Shown here: positions 58,946 through 64,000 of the stretch, piece after piece
Layout: the number at the start of each line of letters is the position of its first letter
Numbering within the stretch: the stretch's first letter is position 1
From: Methanolacinia petrolearia DSM 11571
Lineage (GTDB): Archaea; Halobacteriota; Methanomicrobia; Methanomicrobiales; Methanomicrobiaceae
Reading direction: 5' to 3'
Assembly (NCBI RefSeq): GCF_000147875.1
Contig: NC_014507.1
Span: forward strand, 1,240,001 to 1,304,000
Length of the DNA stretch: 64,000 bases
The notes under the pieces: generated by a model
Database searches by the model: none
What the model saw: only the letters and a program-made list of their open reading frames with translations
Told to the model about the DNA's origin: nothing
Made by a program: the position numbers and the translations under genes

Positions 58946-59001
58946 TACCCAATAGTTTTTTTGGGTAAGCGCCGGTAGTGGGGATAACCATCTATTGCCG
59001 G
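58946..59001 (+). other. Structured 5' leader of amt1
   Basis: Two hairpins are visible: TACCCA...TGGGTA (58946-58951 and 58962-58967, loop rich in T) and a longer bulged one from CCGGTAGTGG (58972) to CCATCTATTGCCGG (ending 59001). They lie between the expected transcription start and the ribosome binding site (ggag near 59010). No such leader is present at amt2. Confidence 0.4.
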
Positions 59002-59021
59002 AAAATGATGGAGTAGTTAAA

Positions 59022-60212
59022 ATGATTGACAGTGGAGATACGGCGTTTATAATTATCTGTACGGCAATGGTCATGTTGATGACTCCTGGTGTCGGGCTGT
59101 TCTATGGAGGAATGGTTCGCAACAAGAGTGTTATATCAATGATCGCACTGGCATTTGTTGCCTTTGCCGTTGTTAGTATTCAGTGGGTGCTCTTCGGGTA
59201 CTCTCTTGCATTCGGACCTGATATCGGTGGATTCATCGGTGGTCTTGATCACTTTGCACTTAATGGTGTAGGTCTTGATGGTGATGGAATACCTGACATC
59301 CTATTCATGGTCTTCCAGTTGGTGTTTGCAGGCCTGACACTTGCAATCCTTACATCCGGAATGGCTGAAAGGGTGAAACTCGGTGCATTTATTGTCTTTG
59401 GACTCCTATGGACTACGCTGGTGTACGATCCCCTTGCACACTGGGCCTGGGGTGGAGGCTGGGCTTCACAGCTTGGTGCACTCGATTTCGCAGGCGGAAC
59501 CGTAGTTCACATCAGTTCAGGTTTCGGTGCCCTTGCTGCAGCACTTATAATCGGTAAGCGTCTTGGATTCGGCCAGGAAACTATGAAGCCGGCAAACATT
59601 CCGCTGACGCTTCTGGGCGGTGCTCTGCTATGGTTCGGCTGGTTCGGATTCAACGCAGGCAGTGAACTTGCAGCTGACGGGATTGCAGCAAATGCGTTTG
59701 TTGTAACAAACATTGCAGCGGCGACCGGTGCATTGACGTGGATGTTTGCATCCTGGTATCATGGAAAACCCAGCTCACTGGGAATGATCTCGGGAGCAAT
59801 CGCAGGCCTTGTAGCAATAACACCTGCCGCAGGATTCGTTAATGTGATGGGAGCGATCGCAATAGGTCTTGTTGCCGGATTGCTTTGTTACGGTGCACTT
59901 CTGTTCCGTGTCAAGAAGGGACTCGATGAATCGCTTGATGCATGGGCAATCCATGGTGTAGGCGGTTTCTGGGGTGCACTTGCAACAGGTATCTTCTGTG
60001 TTGCAACAATAGGAGGGGTGGACGGACTGATCTACGGAAATCCGGAACAGTTTGGAATACAGCTGCTTGACGCAGTGGTTGCAATGGTCTACGCGTTTGT
60101 AGTAACATATGTAATTGCCCTGGTTGTCGAGAAGACAATTGGTCTTCGCGTACCTGAAGATGAAGAATATGTGGGCACTGACATTGCCCAGTTTGGAGAA
60201 TCACTACTGTAA
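59022..60212 (+). CDS. amt: Ammonium transporter 1
   Basis: The 396-residue Amt protein starts at ATG 59022 (ggag upstream; a TTG at 58995 would add nine residues inside the leader hairpin). There are eleven membrane helices. Conserved Amt elements include [14 protein letters not shown], the pore region [12 protein letters not shown] with its Asp, [20 protein letters not shown] with the first pore His, [12 protein letters not shown] and [20 protein letters not shown] with the second. It conducts ammonium into the cell and is gated by GlnK, encoded 14 bases downstream. NrpR operator upstream. Confidence 0.96.
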   Translation: MIDSGDTAFIIICTAMVMLMTPGVGLFYGGMVRNKSVISMIALAFVAFAVVSIQWVLFGYSLAFGPDIGGFIGGLDHFALNGVGLDGDGIPDILFMVFQLVFAGLTLAILTSGMAERVKLGAFIVFGLLWTTLVYDPLAHWAWGGGWASQLGALDFAGGTVVHISSGFGALAAALIIGKRLGFGQETMKPANIPLTLLGGALLWFGWFGFNAGSELAADGIAANAFVVTNIAAATGALTWMFASWYHGKPSSLGMISGAIAGLVAITPAAGFVNVMGAIAIGLVAGLLCYGALLFRVKKGLDESLDAWAIHGVGGFWGALATGIFCVATIGGVDGLIYGNPEQFGIQLLDAVVAMVYAFVVTYVIALVVEKTIGLRVPEDEEYVGTDIAQFGESLL

Positions 60213-60226
60213 GGGAGTGTGTTAAA

Positions 60227-60544
60227 ATGAAGAAGGTTGAAGCAATAATTCGTCCGGAAAGACTTGACAAGGTATCAGAAGCACTTCTTGAGAGTGGATT
60301 TCATGCAATGACTGTGACTGAAGTGAGAGGGCGTGGCAAGCAGAAGGGAATTGCTCTCCAGTTCAGGGGAAAGGAGATCATGGTCGACATGATCCCCAAG
60401 GTCAAGATAGAAATCGTTCTTGAGGATGAATTGGTTGACAAGGTTATAGATATAATTCGTACAAATGCCCAGACGGGAAAGAACGGGGACGGCAAGGTCT
60501 TCGTTTATGATATCGAGAAGTCTATCGGTGTAAGGGCCGAATAA
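60227..60544 (+). CDS. glnK: PII signal protein GlnK
   Basis: The 105-residue trimeric PII protein binds ATP/ADP and 2-oxoglutarate and plugs Amt. The signature segments VRGRGKQKGIALQFRG (start of the T-loop), DMIPKVKIEIVL and TGKNGDGKVFVYD are present. At the position of the usual T-loop Tyr51 (RGxEY) this protein has Ile (RGKEIMVDM). It ends several residues early compared with the usual 112. It is co-transcribed with amt1. Confidence 0.96.
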   Translation: MKKVEAIIRPERLDKVSEALLESGFHAMTVTEVRGRGKQKGIALQFRGKEIMVDMIPKVKIEIVLEDELVDKVIDIIRTNAQTGKNGDGKVFVYDIEKSIGVRAE

Positions 60545-60630
60545 AGTCCTTCTCTTTTAGAAAGCCAAATTTACATCCTCTTTTTCAACTTTTCCATTTT
60601 AAACCGATTCCCCGGATATTTTAGATAATT

Positions 60631-60656
60631 TTATAATTTATCGGAAGCGTACTTCC
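60631..60656 (+). promoter_or_regulatory. amt2 promoter with NrpR operator
   Basis: TATA-like ttataattta (60631-60640) is followed two bases later by GGAA-gcgtac-TTCC (60643-60656), a perfect NrpR palindrome. The arrangement matches that of amt1. The ribosome binding site GGAGATGA (60676-60683) and ATG 60686 follow, so the leader is short (about 25 bases). Confidence 0.8.
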
Positions 60657-60685
60657 TTCTTACATTTATTTGTATGGAGATGAGT

Positions 60686-61888
60686 ATGGAAATTAATGAA
60701 ATAATGATAAATTCTTCTTTTATTCTCATATGCACTGCAATGGTCATGCTGATGACGCCCGCTGTGGGAATTTTTTACGGTGGTTTGGTCAGGAAAAAAA
60801 ACCTGATCTCTATGTTGATGCTTTCTTTCATATCCTTTGCACTTGTTACGGTGCAATGGATATTTTTCGGTTATTCCCTGGCATTTGGTCCGGATATCGC
60901 CGGTTTTATAGGCGGACTGGATTATGTATTCCTCAACGGTGTTGGTATGGACGGAGAACCTATTCCCGATCTGTTGTTTATGGTATTTCAGCTGGTCTTT
61001 GCTGCCATAACACTTGCAATTATTACTTCTGCTGTAGCTGAAAGGGTAAAACTGAGTGCCTTTATTATATTCGGATTGTTGTGGACTACCCTGATATATG
61101 ATCCGCTTGCACACTGGATGTGGGGCGGGGGCTGGGCGTCACAGATTGGAGCCCTTGATTTCGCCGGAGGAATTGTTGTTCATATCGGTGCAGGCTTCGG
61201 GGCACTGGCTCTTGCACTTGCAGTCGGATCAAGGTTCGGATACGGCGATCACAACATGGAGCCCCACAATATTCCTTTGACACTTCTCGGCGGTGCACTT
61301 CTCTGGTTCGGCTGGTTCGGGTTCAACGCCGGAAGCGCTCTCGGAGTGAATGAAGTCGCTATAAATGCATTCATCGTAACCAATATCTCTGCATCATGCG
61401 GAGCTTTGTCATGGCTTGCAGCTGCCTGGATAAAGGGCAAACCAAGTTCTATGGGTATGATCTCCGGGGCAATTGCAGGTCTCGGGGCAATCACGCCTGC
61501 GGCAGGTTTTGTAGGACCGATGGCTGCGGTATGCATAGGAATCGTAGCAGGTCTTGTGTGTTACGGTGCGATGCTGTTAAGGCTTAAGAAAAACTGGGAT
61601 GAGTCACTTGATGCCTGGGCTATACACGGAGTTGGTGGTCTCTGGGGTACAATTGCGCTGGGTATATTTGCAATTCCTGCAATTGGCGGTGTGGCAGGAA
61701 TATTTTCAGGAAATTTCGGTCTAATTCAGGTACAGATCATTGCTGCAGTTGCTGCAGTCGTATATGCATTTGCCGGTACGTTCGCCCTTGCAAAAATTGT
61801 GGATTCTTTTATCGGTCTCAGGGTATCTGAAGATGAAGAATACGTGGGCCTTGATATAGCCCAGCACGGTGAGACTATATATCCATAA
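60686..61888 (+). CDS. amt: Ammonium transporter 2
   Basis: The 400-residue Amt paralogue of the 59022-60212 protein starts at ATG 60686 because GGAGATGA lies two bases upstream; ATG 60674 would put this site inside the coding sequence. Conserved pore elements are [45 protein letters not shown] and [16 protein letters not shown]. Identity to Amt1 is high, as expected from a tandem duplication. It has its own NrpR operator but no glnK of its own, so it must share GlnK with Amt1 or use one encoded elsewhere. Confidence 0.95.
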   Translation: MEINEIMINSSFILICTAMVMLMTPAVGIFYGGLVRKKNLISMLMLSFISFALVTVQWIFFGYSLAFGPDIAGFIGGLDYVFLNGVGMDGEPIPDLLFMVFQLVFAAITLAIITSAVAERVKLSAFIIFGLLWTTLIYDPLAHWMWGGGWASQIGALDFAGGIVVHIGAGFGALALALAVGSRFGYGDHNMEPHNIPLTLLGGALLWFGWFGFNAGSALGVNEVAINAFIVTNISASCGALSWLAAAWIKGKPSSMGMISGAIAGLGAITPAAGFVGPMAAVCIGIVAGLVCYGAMLLRLKKNWDESLDAWAIHGVGGLWGTIALGIFAIPAIGGVAGIFSGNFGLIQVQIIAAVAAVVYAFAGTFALAKIVDSFIGLRVSEDEEYVGLDIAQHGETIYP

Positions 61889-61937
61889 AATCCACTTTTA
61901 TCTTAATCCTAATTAATTCTGAATTGACTGATGCCTT

Positions 61938-62720
61938 ATGGGTGAGATAAAGGGAGTTCTCCTTGACATAGACGGGGTCCTTTATACCGGGGACGAACCG
62001 ATCCCCGGAGCTTCTGATGCAATCGGGTTTTTGAAAGATAGCAAAATCCCTTTCAGGTGCATCTCGAACACCACGAGAAAATCAAAGAAATCTATCTCTG
62101 AAAAACTGGGAAGTTATGGCTTTGATATTCCGGTGGAGCATATATTTACTCCGGCCTCTGTCGTTGTTTCGATATTGAAGGAAAACAATGTGAAGAATTG
62201 TTTTTTGCTTACATGGGGTGATGTACGGCAGGATATCCTGAAAGAAGGTATAACAGAGAGTATACCTGATGCCGGTGCGGTTATTGTTGGAGACGCGGGT
62301 GATAATTTTGATTACTCCTCCATGAATCAGGCATTCAGGCTGATTAATGAAGGTGCTGAATTTTATGCCCTTGAAAAAGACAGGTACTGGATGGACAGTG
62401 ACGGTCTGTCATTATCCGCAGGTCCGTTTGTCCTCGGGCTTGAATACGCCACAGGCAGATCTGCCATTCTTGTAGGGAAACCCTCCCCCTCGTTCTTCAC
62501 AAAGGCTCTTGAGTCCATGAACGTCACGGCCTCTGGGGCGATCATGGTTGGTGACGATATCAACAGCGATGTGGGCGGGGCTCAGAATATCGGTGTCAGG
62601 GGTATGCTTGTCAGAACCGGGAAGTTCAGCGAGGAAAGGCTGAAAAAATCAGAAATTATCCCTTACAGGATTATCGATTCAATTGGTGTTCTCCCGGAGA
62701 TTATCGGGAACAGTAATTAA
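61938..62720 (+). CDS. HAD-IIA family phosphatase
   Basis: The 260-residue haloacid-dehalogenase-type phosphatase has motif I DIDGVLYTG (catalytic Asp pair near 10-12), motif II SNTTRKS, motif III with the Lys of ILVGKPSP, and motif IV MVGDDINSDVGGAQNIG. The C2-type cap between motifs II and III places it with NagD/phosphoglycolate phosphatase/LHPP. The substrate is unknown. It is convergent with and overlaps the amidotransferase gene by 20 bases. Confidence 0.9.
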   Translation: MGEIKGVLLDIDGVLYTGDEPIPGASDAIGFLKDSKIPFRCISNTTRKSKKSISEKLGSYGFDIPVEHIFTPASVVVSILKENNVKNCFLLTWGDVRQDILKEGITESIPDAGAVIVGDAGDNFDYSSMNQAFRLINEGAEFYALEKDRYWMDSDGLSLSAGPFVLGLEYATGRSAILVGKPSPSFFTKALESMNVTASGAIMVGDDINSDVGGAQNIGVRGMLVRTGKFSEERLKKSEIIPYRIIDSIGVLPEIIGNSN

Positions 62721-63261
62721 TGAAATTCCTGACGACCCATTCATTTCTTACCTCTGGATGAAAGAGAACTCCCCACACCGGCATGACAGAATGACGCACG
62801 GCCTCCTGGCCTTTGTCCGATTCTGCAAGCACTATGAAATTTTCACCGGGAACCATTCTCATCCCGTGAAGTTTATAGGCCTGAATCGTTCTTTGCTCTC
62901 CCAGAACTTCATCTTCTTTAATTATTCTTATCCCGTTCATGCCGGTTTCATATGACTCCGCAAGTTTTGCTCCGTATGCAAGTGCAACGGCCTGCATTCC
63001 CGCACAAATTCCCAGGACCGGCAGTTTGGTCTCCTTAATAATACTAAAAAGATGTTCATTTTTCCTGAATTCATTATCATTTAAAGCTGTCCCGCAAAGT
63101 ATTATCCCGTTGAATTTTTCCTGAAATTTAAGATCTTTTGAGAGATGGTGGACGATCCTGAACTGCTCTCCCGATGACTTTACAATATCTACAATAGGAT
63201 CGACGAATTCAGGTTTCGATAATGAATCCTCCTTCCAGCAGAGATCGATTATCAGTATCAT
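62701..63261 (-). CDS. Class I glutamine amidotransferase
   Basis: The protein has 186 residues. The catalytic triad is visible as Cys in LGICAGMQAVALAYG (near 96-98) and His-Glu in LFHPEV (near 166-169), with the oxyanion segment GIILCGTALND. It resembles the free-standing GATase subunit of archaeal GMP synthetase. It overlaps by four bases the preceding Dph6-like ATP pyrophosphatase, so the two products may form a glutamine-dependent amide-forming enzyme. The true partner is not established. Confidence 0.85.
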   Translation of the reverse strand: MILIIDLCWKEDSLSKPEFVDPIVDIVKSSGEQFRIVHHLSKDLKFQEKFNGIILCGTALNDNEFRKNEHLFSIIKETKLPVLGICAGMQAVALAYGAKLAESYETGMNGIRIIKEDEVLGEQRTIQAYKLHGMRMVPGENFIVLAESDKGQEAVRHSVMPVWGVLFHPEVRNEWVVRNFINYCSR

Positions 63262-63938
63262 TTATCCTCCAGGTGAGCTTTCTTTATGATAAAGCGCCCG
63301 TTGTAATTTCTGCAGAATGATTCTGATTCGTCAATAACTATTCGCTTGGAAAAGAACGGGGCATCAAGGACAAACGATTCATATTCTCCGCCTTCGCCCG
63401 AGAGAGTAATCGCATATTTTTCAGAGAGGATCTTTAATTCGTCTATCATTTCCCTGTCGATCTCTCTTCCCAGCCATCTTTCATCGAACGGATACGAAAA
63501 AACCCCTGCGATGATGACATTAAACCCGGAAGATGTGATCTTCTGCATGTACTCTTCCTGGTTTGTATACCAGAGGGGTGAGAAGCAGCAGATATCGAGA
63601 TCGTGGCAGATCCGCTGTATCCTTGCAGCCTGGTATACGGACATGACCGCCCCGGTGACAATTCCTCCGATGCCGAATCTGTCAACAGCTTCTTCGATCC
63701 CTCTCTTCAGGTCCTCCAGTTCGACCTCTTCTTCTCCCGGGGTATCGATCAGTATCTGCGGGATGCCTGCGGCCTCTGCCTGAAGGGTTGAAAGATTCAC
63801 ATTCGGCGTATGAAACATGTAGCTGTGATCGTTTTCCGAGATAATCGAGATCAGGCATGCGACCTCCTCGTGCTGCATCGCCATATAACAGGCAAACGCC
63901 GAATCCTTCCCTCCGGAGAACAGAACGCCGAGTTTCAT
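63258..63938 (-). CDS. Dph6-like ATP pyrophosphatase (diphthine-ammonia ligase family)
   Basis: The 226-residue N-type ATP pyrophosphatase has the PP-loop SGGKDSAFA (9-17) and the family motifs GAVMSVYQAARIQRIC, FSPLWYTNQEEYM and SGEGGEYESFVLDAPFF. Such proteins perform the last step of diphthamide synthesis on elongation factor 2, amidating diphthine with ammonium. Length matches archaeal members (about 225). The amidotransferase encoded next to it could supply the ammonia. The start lies just after a gene whose last codons are at the window edge. Confidence 0.9.
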   Translation of the reverse strand: MKLGVLFSGGKDSAFACYMAMQHEEVACLISIISENDHSYMFHTPNVNLSTLQAEAAGIPQILIDTPGEEEVELEDLKRGIEEAVDRFGIGGIVTGAVMSVYQAARIQRICHDLDICCFSPLWYTNQEEYMQKITSSGFNVIIAGVFSYPFDERWLGREIDREMIDELKILSEKYAITLSGEGGEYESFVLDAPFFSKRIVIDESESFCRNYNGRFIIKKAHLEDK

Positions 63939-63941
63939 GGT

Positions 63942-64000
63942 TTATTCATCTTTTGCCCACGGGTTCATCATTGTGTATGAGTCTTCCGAATCAATTGCTA
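63942..64000 (-). CDS. C-terminal end of a further gene (truncated by window edge)
   Basis: The minus strand from the window edge reads AIDSEDSYTMMNPWAKDE and then a TAA at 63942-63944, three bases before the ATG of the Dph6-like gene. The close spacing suggests an operon with the downstream gene. The part visible is too short to name. Confidence 0.5.
   Translation of the reverse strand, partial: AIDSEDSYTMMNPWAKDE

Overview
The window is a stretch of archaeal chromosome, almost certainly from a methanogen of the order Methanomicrobiales (Methanoplanus/Methanolacinia-like; the order is inferred from gene content, the exact genus is not established). The evidence is archaeal proteasome beta, aCPSF1-type beta-CASP nuclease, aIF5A, archaeal CCA enzyme, NrpR nitrogen repressors, an HdrA-like flavoprotein, a glutamate synthase operon with an F420-dehydrogenase-type subunit, PKD/PEGA surface proteins, TATA-type promoters and frequent ATGA gene overlaps.

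Layout. 1-2.4 kb: end of a PKD surface protein. 3.1-7.5 kb (minus): an ECF transporter operon (receptor-like protein, S component, fused double ATPase, T component) headed by a TiaS-like DDTD-motif protein. 7.7-12.1 kb: MoxR ATPase, DUF58, VWA and membrane protein operon. 12-14.5 kb: threonine-aldolase-like enzyme and an orphan short HdrA. 14.7-19.4 kb: two large secreted proteins, one with five PEGA-like repeats. 19.5-23.2 kb: proteasome beta, aCPSF1, MFS carrier. 23.6-25.4 kb: PKD protein and Yip1 membrane protein. 25.8-32.1 kb: uvrA-uvrC-uvrB. 32.1-36.9 kb (minus): DUF5591 protein, two FKBP prolyl isomerases flanking a frameshifted cutA, a winged-helix/TiaS-like fusion, homoserine dehydrogenase and an ACT regulator. 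37.6-40.6 kb: NAD kinase, IMPase, aIF5A, agmatinase. 41.7-44.1 kb: an NrdD homologue without a recognisable glycyl-radical motif, plus a glutaredoxin. 44.3-47.4 kb: ThpR, CCA enzyme, PhoU-like regulator.

47.4-61.9 kb is a nitrogen-assimilation region: glnA, nrpR1 (HTH plus effector domain), nrpR2 (effector domain only), DUF169 and DUF4405 genes, a four-gene split glutamate synthase, an IS element, amt1-glnK and amt2. Three promoters (glnA, amt1, amt2) carry a 4-N6-4 palindrome a few bases after the TATA box, as expected for NrpR operators; a weaker one lies upstream of the glutamate synthase operon. Ammonium is taken up by Amt, fixed by GlnA and GltS, and NrpR1/NrpR2 probably repress the set when nitrogen is plentiful. 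The window ends with a HAD phosphatase, a class I glutamine amidotransferase overlapping a Dph6-like ATP pyrophosphatase, and the last codons of one more gene.

Four copies of a modular, palindrome-rich 230-330 bp intergenic repeat are spread over the window, three of them between convergent genes. They are the most conspicuous non-coding structure. No tRNA, rRNA or CRISPR array was recognised by eye.
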